The notes beneath the pieces are model-generated. The model saw nothing but the letters and a program-made list of their open reading frames with translations, was not told the origin of the DNA and made no database searches. From Heterobilharzia americana (Eukaryota > Platyhelminthes > Trematoda > Strigeidida > Schistosomatidae), in NCBI GenBank assembly GCA_944470555.2, contig OX104128.1, forward strand, positions 46,917,920-46,981,919: a stretch of DNA of 64,000 nucleotides, given 5' to 3'. Below, piece by piece: positions 1 to 12,460 of this stretch. A program made the position numbers and the translations under genes. Within the stretch, counting starts at the first letter, position 1; every line of letters starts with the position of its first letter.

Positions 1-1199
1 TCAGGTGTTAGATAAAAATTGTATACTCTATGCGATATGTGGTATTTTGTTGTCATAATTCATGAATTGTAGATTATTCAGAATCTAAGCTTCATAGTCA
101 TACATTATGAAAATATCTTAGAGTTCTGTTTTTCTTGTTTCAATTACAGAGTGCCTGCAGCATTTTTAGTCTGCGGTTTCCTCTCACTGAGCTCTATTTT
201 ACCTGTACTCAAAAGTTTGTTGTTTATTTGTTGTAAAACTGTACCGTCTTAGGGAATTTCAAAGTCGCTATTCAGTTGAAATATCACAGCTAAGAAACAC
301 TGCCATAAATATCTGAATGGGAATTTTCTTCGATTTTTATTGCCTTTTCAATCAAATGGAATTTTTTCGAGTGGATTTCAATTTATTTATTACTAAGCGT
401 TTTTTGGACGTGCTTACTTGATTTTGACATTTTTAGACGCCAACCGCTAGTTTTTCGTAATTTTATAATACTCACAAGTGTGAGACCAAAACGGAACACG
501 ATAGTGCAGCCAGTTTGGCCAAGGGTTAGTATATATCCTTTTGCCATCAAAGTGCAAACATGTTATAATTTAAGATATTTGTGCACAGTTGCTGAAGATC
601 AGTCAGTGCATATCTGGAGGGTTTCAGCGTAGATTACATTTAAGGATAGGTTTTTATTCTTCGCTATTATAGCTGAGGCCAGGCTTCAACAACTTTCAAG
701 AATCTGCAGTGTTCGTAAAAGTAAGAATGCAAAAACATTCTCATTTTTACCACTGGTTTCTATCATCTAGAATTTAAATCATAGCCCGAGTTTTTTATAA
801 CTACGATTTCTTTTCTTTGGGAAGAAATCAGGTGGAGAACAATGGAATCTAACGTATTCAGTTTCTGCCTCAAATGCCTCCTGTGATTTCTCATAAATAT
901 ACAGAAAATTGGTAAGAGAAGCACTACCTCACTGATAGTCCAATATGATAAGTGGTGGTAGTCGGATGCGGCAGGTACTTGGGAGTTAAAAGTCTGGTAT
1001 GATTCCTGGGAAGGCCCCTGTGTTTTCGAAGAAGTCCATGGATTGCCACACTTACCAAGAAAATTTTACACACTTTTTTCTGCTTCCTTTTTGCTGATTT
1101 TCATAACATACCTAATCGCCAAGAACAGATTGCTCAATGATTTATCACTCATCTATTTGCTGCTGTAGGATACTGGTGATAAAATATTTTTAATTTCAA
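1..1199. other. AT-rich stretch without recognisable gene
   Basis: I see no sustained open reading frame, RNA gene or recognisable repeat here. The stretch is AT-rich and has stops in all frames. It borders the CR1-like remnant that begins at about 1.2 kb. Confidence 0.5.
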
Positions 1200-2700
1200 G
1201 TCCTAAGGATAGTGAGTCAAGTAGTCTTTATTCATTCTTGCAGTACATATCTCTGTGAAGACCCAGTCTCTCGTTAAAAACGTCCTCAGAAAGGCCTCTG
1301 CCACAAGTTCCGGTAAAGAATTCCAGTCGTTCACCACTTTTGAAAGAGTCTGAGTTCCACTCGTAGTTTATTAGACCGTAGCTTTCAAAGTAAACCATTA
1401 TTTAAGGTACACTAATATGAGATCCATTCTTTACCTAAGTTTTATTATTCTGGAAAGTTCGAGGCTTTTCAACCGCTATTCATGGTGGGGGTGCGGAAGT
1501 CCTATAACTAACTTAGTAGCCGTTCCTAAGTGTCTACTTCTTGCTCGAAGCAAGGACTAGTTGTATAGTACTCAAAGTGAGGCCTTACTTAAGTAGTATC
1601 CTGATCATATTCTTATCAAAGTGCTTCAAGGCTTTACGTCGGGACGAAGGCATTTGTAATGCTTCAGGTGCAGCGGCGTTGCAGCGTGCCGTTGTTTCCA
1701 AGTTATTGTTGATAAAAACTTTCAGATCCTTTTTTCTTCGATCCAAAGCAATATTAATTCATCCAATGAGTATGGATGGTACGACGTTTGAAAAGTATAC
1801 TTTACTATACTTTGCTATAGCTGATCTTCAGGCTCCAGAGTTTTGACCATTCGGTCAGTTCATATGATCCAGTCTAGATTACTGGTGTATCTTCATTATT
1901 ATGAACAACCCTCCAAACATTAATGTCATCTGCGAATAGCAAGGATGATGATTTAAGCATACCTGGTAAATCCTTACTGCATGTCAGTAATAAAGCAAGT
2001 CCTAGTTCAGCACCCTGACCTAACTAGTAACGGGCTTTCACTAAGATAATGCTCCATCCACTCTGACTATATAAATTGTGTCATGCAGGTATTGCCTAAA
2101 CCAAAAATCCCAAACCTATGAGCTTTCTCAGCAAGCTCAAATGGTACACCTTACCAAATTCCCTACTATAACCAATAACTTCCATATCAACGGGTAGTTT
2201 ACAATCATTTGCCCGTGTCTATTTCTTCCTGGTTAAAAGGTGGTTAGCCAGACGTGGGCGTTGGAGCTAACAGCCATGCTGCTGCTGTGTTGATAAGCCA
2301 CATATTTTGCGCATGACCCATTAATATGTCCCTTGTTATTTTCTCTACATCATTCATGAATAAACAAGCCGAACTAAAGTGGTAATAGTTTTCTACCCCC
2401 AACTTTGAAACTGAGGAACACCAAGGCATCTTTCCACTTTTTAGATAACCTGAACTATGATAAATACGAATTAAATCTCTTTGAGCGGCTCATGGATTGT
2501 GTTATCCAAGATCAATAGCAGCCTCAGGTGTACATTGTCAAGACCCAGCGATCTACCACGTTTCAGGTTATTTAGCAATCTAGACGTCGCCTCACTATTC
2601 ATCGAAGTAGAAGCCATCTACGAGACCCACTCCGTGTCCATACTTAACATTTTTCTAGCAGAAAGACCCTATGAGAATAATCCGATAAGTTTTTAGGCTT
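1200..2700 (-). mobile_element. Decayed CR1-like non-LTR retrotransposon, RT domain
   Basis: Read on the minus strand, broken frames give pieces of a reverse transcriptase. A finger-region segment reading GLDNVHLRLL lies at about 2500-2560. The catalytic box LLFADDINVW lies at about 1915-1941, with the FADD aspartates intact. Stops and frame changes separate the pieces, so no protein can be made. The order and spacing fit a CR1/jockey-type RT running from right to left. The element boundaries are approximate, because neither a tail nor a target duplication was found. The clade assignment comes from motif style and is moderately sure. Confidence 0.65.
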
Positions 2701-2821
2701 TTCCAACTCCGAATCTGACAGAATATACCGTTTCTTATTGAAAACTGCAGCGGGTGTTCCATCATACCTCCTGGTCCTGCAACTTGTATGTTAGAAAAAT
2801 CTTTTGAAGTGGGCTATGCAG

Positions 2822-4735
2822 CCGTATATCGAACAACCAAGTTACTATCTGGGATTGAAGAGATCAACGCAAATGAAACCAATGAAAGATAGTGAAGGAA
2901 ACCTAGTTACCACCAAAGAGAGAAGAGAAACAAAGGAAACAATGGGCTGACCACTTCAAAACAATCTCGAATCGACCACCACCACCACCACCACGTGCAG
3001 CTCGTCTAAAAATAACACCAGAAGCCCAGCCAAAGGACTATCAGTAAACACAGACTCTCCCACAAAACAGAACGTCATGAAGTTACTGAGATCCTAGAAA
3101 GTGGCAGGACCAGACAGAATTCTTCCAGAAGCACTGAAAACAGATGCAGAGGCAACAGCGGACACGCTCACACTAATATTGCAGAAGGTTTGGAAGGAGG
3201 GAAGTAAGGAAGGAAAGGTACCTGCTCATTGATTGGGAGAAGAGCTACTGTGTCAAACTCTCAAAGAAAGAATACTTAAGCATTTGCAATTAATGGCACG
3301 GAATCAAGCTCCACTTCTGTTCACCCCAAGAAAAATGTTAAGCCGTATCATCTTGGAGAGACTAAGAACTGTGCTGAATTCAGAATCACGACGTGGACAG
3401 GTTATCTGGATTCAGGAAGAACAAATCATGTTCAATTCAAATTGCAAAGCTACATTATGCGTCATCATAGAACGAAGCACAGAACGGTAATCAACTGTAC
3501 CTGTATCTTCGACAGCATCGGCCGAGAAGTAATTTGGCAGGCAGCTGCTTCAAAACTACGATTTTAGTACCACAAACCACTATCAACCTCATTCAACAGC
3601 AGCTATATGCTACATGATGCTACATGCCAAGGGATTCACAATGCAAAGCTCAGTGATGCCTTTGAAGTGAAGACAGGAAGGAGTAAGACAAGGTTGGTGC
3701 CTACTATCACCTATCACCTCCCTGATTGTGGTTGACCGTATCATGCAACGAACTGTGGGGAGCGAGATGATGAGCATACTCTATTGGCTGATGAAGAGAG
3801 TTTAGACGATTTGTATTTCACCGATGATGATTTGCGTCTGATGTCTTGTTGCACAAACTCAAAGATCTACAGGTGAAAACCAACAATTTGATAGAAGAGA
3901 TAGAGAAGATGGGGCTTCCTTCAGGCGAATGTAGAGAAGACAGAGGTGATGAAGATAGCCAACCAACAAAAACAAGAAGAAGAAGCACCAACTACGATCA
4001 ACGAGAGAAACCTAGAGGTGTTTGTCTCTTTCGCACACCCAGGTAGGCAGTATTGTTCCGACTACAGGTGGTGGCGGCACAGATGAGGATGTTAAAGTCA
4101 GGATCAGAAAGACAGCAAGACAGGCCTTCTTGCATTGATTCGAAATCAGTGTGGAGATCTACTGCACTGGACTTCACTGCACTCCACTCAGCATAAAGCG
4201 TGAACAAGATCCGGATTTTCAACACTAATGTCAGTCAAGTCAGTGCTTCTTTCTATGTGATGGTTTAGAAACTTGGCACGCCACGGAAAGCATTTCCAAC
4301 GAACTACAGACATCATACATCAACAGTTGCCGCCTACGCTAGCTCACTCGATACTGAAGGAGAGATCAGGTGGCCAGAATAATAAGAATAAGCAGGAAGG
4401 AACTGTTGCTGTCAAGAAATCGACAACGCAAGAACTCGTAGCTAGAGAAATATGCAGAAGAGAGTGGAGGTGGATTGGGTGTACACTGAGAAGACCGTTT
4501 TGGGACATCAATGGCCTAGTCAGTTTGTCGGGTGGATTCCGCATGGGAAACAACTAGTTGGGTGTCCCAGCTGAGGGTGACATGGAGGAGATCATGTGAG
4601 GAATAAATGAGAGCTTGTGGGAAGTCACGAAGCCAGGTTGATGCAACTACATAGAGGAGAGTGGAATGGCGACGGGCTAGTGAAGCCCTGTTTTCCAATA
4701 GGAAGCCTTGTGACCAATATTAGTAAAAATGCAGC
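2822..4735 (+). mobile_element. Degenerate RTE-like retrotransposon copy, 5'-truncated
   Basis: This is a diverged, frame-broken copy of the same RTE family as the nearly intact element at 58013-61255. It starts in the linker between endonuclease and RT (LLSG followed by a KDSEGNLV-like stretch near 2840-2910). It continues through the RT palm and thumb and ends with the family's 3' UTR sequence (tgaagccctgttttccaat near 4680-4700). Many stops and indels disrupt the frame. The longest open pieces are 85-94 codons and have no independent meaning. It shares several disruptions with the copy at 44.9-47.8 kb, which suggests a common older subfamily. Confidence 0.8.
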
Positions 4736-4996
4736 CGTGTACTAGTCGCTTTTCATATTTGATATAACGTTCGATGATATGGATCTTGCGAGTGTTCTGA
4801 ACTTTAGTGCACTCAAACGTTGAAAAACACGTTAATACTTATTGACACCAGCAGTTTTTTCTTCTCAACTACCTCCAGATCTAATCGTCTGTGTGAGGGA
4901 GTCAGTAATAGGGCCTCCATGTTGTAAGCTAAGGAGCCTAAAAGACATAACACCTTCTGGTGTTGCCTTGAATTTCTTCCTAGCCCTTTAAGTGTT

Positions 4997-5725
4997 TCAG
5001 TCTGCCTTCACAGACCACTTCACTGTAGCTGCCATATCCTTAATCGCCGTCATTTTTGAACCCCAGAGATTTGATGTGGATAGGATCAGTTCGTAAACCG
5101 ATTCATAATTTCTGTATCTTAAGGTGATGACTGCAAAGCCAATGTTTGCCAGCGGTGAGTGGTACTGGAGACCATTGGCATGTTCATGCTGGTGAATGAA
5201 GACTAGATTCACTGATGAAGGCTCGTGCTTTAACTCAGAGAACGTAGGTGCAGCTACATTTTGTACCGAAGCACACTCGATGGTAGTTATCAGCAGCTTG
5301 ATTTCGAAACAAGCATATGAGCATGTAGCTGTGTGCCCCTTCAAATAAATATGGTGAGCATCTGAACCCCAAACTTTCAAGCTCGCACCGCTTGAACAAC
5401 ACCTGCAGAGGCAGCTAAACACCAAGTCATTCGCCTCACAATTAAGACTACGGTAAATGATTCTCGTTTCAACGGTGCTTAGCTTTGAATTAAAATCACG
5501 ACGTAGTGTTTCACATGTGCCATTGATATGCAGGTCCAACGCCGTTGAATGTACCCTTTTACCGTAACGAACGTGTAGTCTTATGCCAAAACCCTCATGT
5601 ACAGTAACTCCGTCAATCGTTATGCAGGCAAATGCAGGTTTAAGTGGAGTTATGTTCATGCCATTATATAACCGTCCTCCATTTATCGCTAAAACATGAT
5701 ATTTTATGCCAGCTAAACCTCTCAT
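4997..5725 (-). CDS. Unidentified 242-residue open reading frame
   Basis: An uninterrupted ATG-to-stop frame of 242 codons lies in a region where other frames are stop-rich. A stop (taa) sits three codons upstream of the ATG, so the frame cannot extend further without splicing. The product has ten cysteines, including a C-x-C-x-C-C cluster in the middle (SCLCRCC), and one good N-glycosylation sequon (NGT). It has no strong membrane helix or signal peptide. I do not recognise the family. It could be a single-exon gene, one exon of a larger minus-strand gene, or a captured fragment inside a repeat. A chance frame of this length is unlikely in DNA this AT-rich. No poly(A) signal or splice sites are obvious around it. 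Confidence 0.4.
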   Translation of the reverse strand: MRGLAGIKYHVLAINGGRLYNGMNITPLKPAFACITIDGVTVHEGFGIRLHVRYGKRVHSTALDLHINGTCETLRRDFNSKLSTVETRIIYRSLNCEANDLVFSCLCRCCSSGASLKVWGSDAHHIYLKGHTATCSYACFEIKLLITTIECASVQNVAAPTFSELKHEPSSVNLVFIHQHEHANGLQYHSPLANIGFAVITLRYRNYESVYELILSTSNLWGSKMTAIKDMAATVKWSVKAD

Positions 5726-6508
5726 TTTGTCCAGTTATGCTATAAGGCCACGTAAACTAGCGTGACATAACTCTATGCTGCCGGAGCATTCACCTGACTT
5801 GTGACCAGTAGCCGCAGCTACACAGACTGCCAAGAGCTCACCACCTTAAAGTCCAATATTTCAAGGGTTTTCAACTTCTCCCTGCTAGGTATTTGGTTCA
5901 GTCGCAGCTTCTCTCCCCCTTATCTTATTCTCAAACAACCAGCCAGCTCTCATTCGTTTTTTCTTATCGTCAGCGTTTGCGGTACTACTGGGAATGATCC
6001 CACGTACTTCGTCAGTGTCCAATGAAGACTAGTCGAGAGGAGTCGTATAGGAAGCTTTGTCCATTTTTCACTTGCCTACTCTAATTGCCTGCTCTACACG
6101 TACTTCCAAGGAACACTCTGGTACAGCTTGTCGCGCTGCTGATGCAGCCAGGTGCATGTCATGAGCAAGTCAGTTAGATGCATCCAAGCCCAATGAGTAC
6201 CTTTAATTCAGAAAAATACGCTCCGATCTGTACAATAATGATAATAATATTTATTCCTGAATATGCAGCCACACACTATTTTTACAGGTATGAATAAGTT
6301 TATATATAAATTACATGTATCTTCATGGAAAGTAATCTCAATCCCCGCCCGCTGTCACTAGAAGATATAAGTGCTGCATGTTCATATAACGGAATATCCC
6401 AGCAGAATAAGTATGCAGATTTACAAGTTGACAAAGTCGAAGTATTGTCTTCGCATTAACAAACAAACCAGGTTTGTATCTAGACATTACATTATAGGTG
6501 TTGCGTCT
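5726..6508. other. Spacer between orphan frame and inverted-repeat arm
   Basis: Short frames only. The minus-strand reading of 5800-6080 has fairly long open pieces broken by single stops, which may be decayed coding sequence related to the orphan frame at 4997-5725. I cannot assign it. Confidence 0.3.
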
Positions 6509-6818
6509 CACACTTCCCCAAAATCAATAGCCTAGGATTTGACGACTTTCGACACTGATGCTGACCTTGATAGTTTAACTGAACTCGCTAGGCTGAAGGC
6601 ACCCGGTCAAGCATCCTCGCCATTTGGCACGCTGTCGTGTTACGTCGCACTGCTCGTATTCGACTCTCTAGCCAGTTAGTTGGAACGCATCGGTATCTTT
6701 GCACAACCATCCAAACATACTATTCCACCCGACTATGCTATCGTGTTCTTCCTTGGTCTCGTATTCGTGGGTACATAACAAGTCCGAATAATCAGTGATT
6801 GGTCTTTGCATCTGTCAA
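6509..6818 (-). repeat. Left arm of a 310-bp near-perfect inverted repeat
   Basis: The reverse complement of this segment matches 14940-15248 at every base I compared except one missing C (309 versus 310 nt). Both arms are edged by gaagtgtg on one side and ttgacagatgc on the other. The sequence is related to a more diverged copy at about 7790-8100, so the arms belong to a dispersed repeat family. No coding function is recognised. Confidence 0.9.
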
Positions 6819-7789
6819 ATTCGCACCAAGAGAAATCCTAAACCGGCATTACCTGGAGAAAAATAAGGCTTGAAGCTAATAATTCCATTGTAACAGTTTG
6901 TACTTTTTGCTTGAGGTAATGGTGAAAAGTTTATGAAGGAGTGTATGCACAAACTGTTTACATATTGTACTTCATTGATGATTTCAGAACTGTATAATTG
7001 ATGCACGTTAACACTATTCCACAACAAAGATTCATAATCTTCATGAATATTATGACTAAAAGCCAAATATCTTCACTTTTTCAACTGCAGAATCCAGAAG
7101 CAATAGACTTGTTTGAATGCACCGAATGGGGTTCCAGGACATCTGGTTCTTCGTGTTCACTGGTCGTGACAGCCTTGCAGTTGGTAAGTGTTGGACTTCG
7201 TTGGTCACGCTTATAATGGGTGAACCCTAGATTCTGATAATTACGAAGTTAAATTCCAGTGAACATTTTTTTATTTCTGCTTGTGGTTGGGTATTCTGAA
7301 AGTGGTAAAACTGGTTACCCACCATGAAGGGCAGTTTCAGCCACCATCTGTTCCACAAGTAATTAATTCTCGATGGCAACCAGGTCAACGTTTAGAACCG
7401 AATTATTTTTCTACAACGGGTAAAAAACAGACAAAGCAGGAGGCGGAGTAAGCAAGAATTCCAACGAGGAGTGTGTTTTCTACGTTCATGTTTCTCCCTG
7501 CCTAACGTCCCTTGCTATGCTGCTCATTGTATGTGCTTCTTCTCTAGAGTACTTAGAAACATAAATTTCCTGCTGTCATGTAGTGTAGAGTTTCTGTTTT
7601 TTACTACTGTGTTGGGTGGGGCAGAATACTCCGTTAGTTTATGATAACTTATGGAAGTCTCCTCAACGCTTCGTATGAAAGGTGTCTGGCTTCAAATGAA
7701 GTACCTACAACCTTTGAGACTTGTTTGGTGTCTTAGTATGCGTTTTTGTGTAACGTTGGGCTCACGCATCCAGGAATTGTCTTTATGCA
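6819..7789. other. Unassigned spacer inside the long inverted repeat
   Basis: AT-rich DNA with only short frames. Nothing recognisable. Confidence 0.4.
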
Positions 7790-8100
7790 AACTGGACAGA
7801 CGCAGAGACCAGTCACTAAATATTCGTACTTGTTACATACCCATGAATACGAAACCAAGGAGGAGCACAGTGGTATTGTATACTTGCGAAGTCGTGCCAA
7901 GATACGTATACGTTCCAGCTAACTGGCTAGACAGCCAATTACGAGCGGCGCAACGCAACACGACAACGTGCCGAATGGGGTGGATGCTTGATCGTATGCC
8001 TTCAGCTTAGAGAGTTTGATAAAACTATGAAGGCCAGCATCAATTACGGATCGCGTCGAACCCTAGGCCACTGATTCTGGAGAAGTGTGACACCGCAGCG
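7790..8100 (+). repeat. Diverged third copy of the 310-bp repeat family
   Basis: This segment aligns along its length with the right arm at 14940-15248. Shared blocks include aactggctaga, aacacgacaa/gcgtgcc and gaagtgtg, but there are many substitutions. It has the same orientation as the right arm. Its divergence shows that the family is old and that the two near-identical arms are the exception. Confidence 0.7.
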
Positions 8101-8394
8101 TCTTTAGAAACTTTTCACCCCGATGGCTGAGGGTTCCTTAGCCTCCTTATCCTGCGAACCACTCCACTTGAACTTGAATACGTCTATTCTATACGAAATG
8201 TCACTTGAACCTCAGACCTGTGGTTCAATGGTTGAAGCAAGATCGCTCGGTGGTGGACTGACTAAAACCACAGGTTTATTCACTGATTTACAGTTTATCC
8301 CAGGCTTAAACAAGGTTGCATGGGCCATTGTTTACACACTTGTACTTAACAGACGCTTGAGTTCATGCCAACTTTCACTCACTCACTGGTTTCC

Positions 8395-8530
8395 ATTCTT
8401 TGGACATAGTTATTATCCATCGCAATGCATGTGTCACTGAAAGCAACTGCAGAGAAGAGCGTGAAATGGGCACGTGCCACTGAAGCCCTATTTTCCGCTA
8501 GAAACCCTAGGGACAAATATTAATAATGGG
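8395..8530 (+). mobile_element. 5'-truncated RTE 3' end
   Basis: The stretch gccactgaagccctatttt, followed by a tail of the attaataat type, matches the 3' terminus of the RTE family (compare 4680-4730, and the minus strand at 58050-58110). Only about the last 130 bp of the element are present, as is common for target-primed insertions that abort early. Confidence 0.6.
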
Positions 8531-8899
8531 ACCTCTTACATTGCTATAAAGGAATATCAAGTAGCTACGTTCTGGGCCTGGTGCGATGTGGAGGCTTTCT
8601 GGAGTCTGGTGTGCTGTTGTATCGGATTCTATTTGCCTGTCCCCAATGGACTGGCAGACCTCCGTTTTTTGCTTTTTTTGGCACCCTGGTGTTGTTACGG
8701 TGGTATTGTTCAATGTTATATCTAAAGTAGTTTACTGGCTAGTTTTATTGGCTAGTACTGTTGGCAGCACCGTCGGATGTTATCTCCCACCTTCCGGTCC
8801 GGTAGATCTTGATTTACTTTCGCGGTGTCGTACAGCACCTCTTACTTGATCTTTTACAGGGTACCATACTGTGACAGCTTCTGTGAGTGATGCTTTGCA

Positions 8900-10230
8900 G
8901 TCAAGGCATACAGCTAGCGATCTTGGCGAGGAAGTTCTGTGCAGGGCCGTGGGCCGTGGTAACCTACTTACGCCATCGACAGGCAAACTTCCAAGGCGAA
9001 GCTCCAGGTCCCATTTTTGCCGCTAGCCACCCCCACGCCTCGACGTCATGCAGGTATTTCTTATCACACTTTGTGAGTCCACCCACTAGTTCGGGTATTC
9101 CATGCACCACCACGTCTGCAGCTCTGTGCAGATCACTGGGTGTGGACTCTCTATCCACCACTCTGGTGACCAAAGGTTTGTCTAGTTTCATCCTTTTGTG
9201 GCAGCAGCTTGCAATGTCCTGCCTGCGGAACGGCAGCAGCATGGTCTCCGACTGTTTCACTGTCATTCCTGATATCCTGAGAGGTGGCGGCTGCCCCAAG
9301 GTTCTCAACTTCCTCGAGAGGGGCCGGAATAAGTTAGCCACGATGGTTTCTACTCCTAGCGTTCTGCAGCAGTCGTCACACTTCTCTCTGCCAGACTGTT
9401 CCTTTTTCCCAAGAGTGAGTCTGCTGCTATAGAGGTGTTGAACAAAATGATGGAATCCGTTCTCTTGTCCCATGGGAGCGGGACATTGGGCCTGGTAGCC
9501 AGTACTTTCGGTTCGCCCTGTACTTTATTCACTTCCATCCACGCGTTTTCGACACAGCCCTTTTCTTCAGTTTGTTCAGTTCCGTTGGATCGTCTGGGTG
9601 GCAGTGGTAAGAGTGGGGACTCTGTTGGCGCCTCACTTGTAGTAATAGCCAGTTTATTCCTATCACTATGGACGACACTTTCGAACACTTGTGGAATGTG
9701 ACCAGTTTCTGAGGGTAGATTGTGGAAGGTCGTGCCATGCGACGCGTTTGGCCGTGCCAGGTTCTCCGGTTCCCCGGTGGTGATGACAGGTGATTTCCGA
9801 CACTCCGGACAAATATACCACACAGATTTACTCGGGAACTTCCTCAAAAAACTGCAGCACTGACCTGATATACCACTATCACAGCTACCGTGTACCCATT
9901 TTAGACATATGTTGCACGCAAAGGCTTTTTGAGCCTCTGACATCGAGTCTTTGCAAGCACCTCGGTAGTCAAAGGTTTGCTGTTTGTTGATGACTGGTTG
10001 ATTTGCCTCCTGTAAGGTGGGGCCAAGCGAAGTGTGTTCGGTGCATTCGCTGGCCGACACGCGCGTTTTCCTCGTGCTTTATTTTTTACCAACGGTATGT
10101 TCGGGGACCGGTTACTGTCACCTAGAGTACATGGATTTTCAGATTTTGATAAACGCCGTGTCTGGTGTGACAGTGCTATAGGAATCCTAGATGGCTTGGG
10201 GTATTTCTGCATCGTTTGTATATTTCAATA
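8900..10230 (-). mobile_element. CR1-like element ORF1 remnant with PHD-like zinc finger
   Basis: The minus strand carries two long overlapping frames (10060-9356 and 9473-8964). They read as one ORF1-type protein split by a frameshift at about 9420-9470. The first frame has an incomplete PHD-like finger: C36, C49-x2-C52, H57-x2-C60 and C84-x2-C87, with the partner of C36 missing. A proline- and serine-rich linker follows, then a basic region. The second frame continues with segments such as VVVHGIPEL, typical of the nucleic-acid-binding half of these ORF1 proteins. The family's ORF1 product is thought to bind the element RNA. Frame changes make this copy non-functional. Sequence at 10230-10600 may be its 5' leader. 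Confidence 0.6.
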
Positions 10231-11559
10231 AAGCATGTCCACCTACTCGCTTCCAATAGGAGTGACAAACCTGACAGGTGGTTGGCTTTTATCTAAATTT
10301 GTGGGAAGACACCTGGTTTGTCCTGGGATTGCGTTCCAGGCGAGCACTCCGAAAATCACGTCGCCACAGTGTTTTTTGGTCGACCGTAAAAGGTGGATAA
10401 AACAAATTGAAGTCAACCGAGAAGAATGAGCGAGAGGATCTAAGAAAAAGTAAAAAGTGAACTTAATGGAAAGAAAAAGCAAAACATATTTTTCAGGGAG
10501 AGGGCGAAAAAAGAAGTGGTTCCGGGAGGTGAAATCGTAGAGAACTGGAAAAGAGTCGAAAACAGGGAAGATTTTAATGAACGTTAGGGGAACAAACATT
10601 GATGATATTTATGTCGGTAAACTAACTGAAGAGGCGGGATCCTTGACAAAGACACATGAGACTGAGCTTAGCTCATGATAATAGGGACAATCGAAAGCAA
10701 GTGGATTAGAGGTAACTGTAGCGGCCAGAATCCAATAATCTTGGCCTGAACGCGGGAAATAGCTAGGCGGTGCCAACTGACGTGAATCTGACTAGTTCCT
10801 GCGTTCTACTTTATAGCTTCCTAACTTCCACGAGTGACGCACAGTCAAAGGTTGGATCGAAATATCAAAACACGGTTTGTAGTAATTCAATAGTAGATTC
10901 GTAACAAAATCTGTGGTACTATCAAAGCAACAATAAGTTATGTCAAATTACAAAAATATCTCAACAGTGCCGTTGGGTAACTATACAGTCCAAAACGTTC
11001 TCGGGTGCAAATACGTACTACACGGTAAAAACTGGTTAAAAAATACAACTGTTAAATACCTGTCGGTCAATAGGAATATTCCCGGCAAAAGGGATCAAAA
11101 CTCTGCCCACAGGAATCAAATCAACAAACAAACGTTCCCAGTAGACAGTCAAAAGACAAACAGTCAAATCACTGCGCAACCGTAAGTTGAACCAAAACAA
11201 AATGTCGTGCGCAGTAAAATAACATCACCTTATCAACAGTCCAGCGTCACATAATAGGAAAGTGAAACACTCATAATAAGTCTCAAACACACAAAGGCAA
11301 ATACCGAGTGTAAAGTCAAATAAGCCACTTAAACAAGCAAATAACATTACACCGGCGAGGGTCAAAGGTACACCATCCATAACGAGGGTAAAAATGTTAA
11401 AATAAATGTCAATACAATCAAATAAGGGTGATCGGGAGGGATTTTCAGATCATTTTTCCTTTACAGTAACTGTTATGAGTTCGTACGACGCAGTTTGGTT
11501 TTATAAACGGACGAGCGCAAACCATGTTTCGCTAAGTAGCCTTCCAAACATTTCTTAAA
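10231..11559. other. Unassigned, possibly retroelement leader sequence
   Basis: The first 370 bp may belong to the 5' region of the CR1-like element that follows on the minus strand. The remainder is A- and C-rich on the + strand and repeatedly contains the short word gtcaaa. No frame exceeds 120 codons and none is recognisable. Confidence 0.3.
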
Positions 11560-12460
11560 GCTGTCAGCAGGTCGAACAACATTAACCTCAGCGGTCAAGG
11601 CACTCCTTAGGTCACAGGCTCGAAAAGAGAGTGCACATGGGTTTTTATTGACTGATGCCTCTGCTTGAGTTTCTGTAAGGATTACTCTAGTGGCAGTTCG
11701 GTAGAACTCCGCCGTTCAGGTGATTTCAGTTAATTAGCCTTTTGTGGGCCACTACCAGCTCACAAAGTAACTAGGGAGGCAGTGGCCAAGATCCTCCAGC
11801 ACGCCCCAGCCAGAGTACCACCGCATTCCCGCAAAACCCATCATCGCTCGCCCATGGACTAACGCCAGCAGATTTGCATCTCCTCCCAACTGCAGTGATG
11901 CGGTGGTGGTATGAACAACCGAATGAGGTCGCGAATCGGTCATGTAAGGCTCTCGATGGAGCTTCGGTGTAACGTCCTGCGGTCCCATACCCACGAGGTA
12001 CAGTGCCGTATAGGCTCAGGAGGCGTTTCTTACATAGCTGGAACCAGTATCCAGCTTGTTGCTCAGTGTTAACCAAAGACTTTTACCATCACCATGTGAA
12101 GAGGGGGAATACCGCAGCGACAGTAAGATGCTCTCTACTAGTCAGGAGTGATGGCATCCTGATTTCGCTTTGTGAAGCACTCCGTTCTGTTTTGGATGCC
12201 ACGGTTCCCCACACTTAACATCGTTGGGCCATAGTGAATTCATGGAGCTGAAACCGGATAGAGGGTCATTCACGAAAAAACCGAAAACAGTAATGGACGC
12301 AGAACCGCTGCGCATCGTACACTAGGAGATGACTATTTCCAAGCTAACCGGACCTTGTTTGCGTTTGTGCAGAACTCCATTCTGTCTCCATGATCCTCCT
12401 GTCAGGATCTCATCCGGCTGCTAATCCTCTTCCTGTTATTTGGTACTTGGGGCAGCAATG
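11560..12460. repeat. GC-richer block, probable unidentified retroelement fragment
   Basis: The base composition is clearly richer in G and C than its surroundings. Overlapping minus-strand frames (12076-11771 and 11994-11752) have no family match that I recognise. The composition and the broken frames resemble transposon-derived DNA. I cannot name the element. Confidence 0.3.

Noticed and set aside
10243..10599. 118-codon minus-strand frame as a gene
   Set aside because: Phenylalanine-rich stretch in probable retroelement leader sequence; no independent support.
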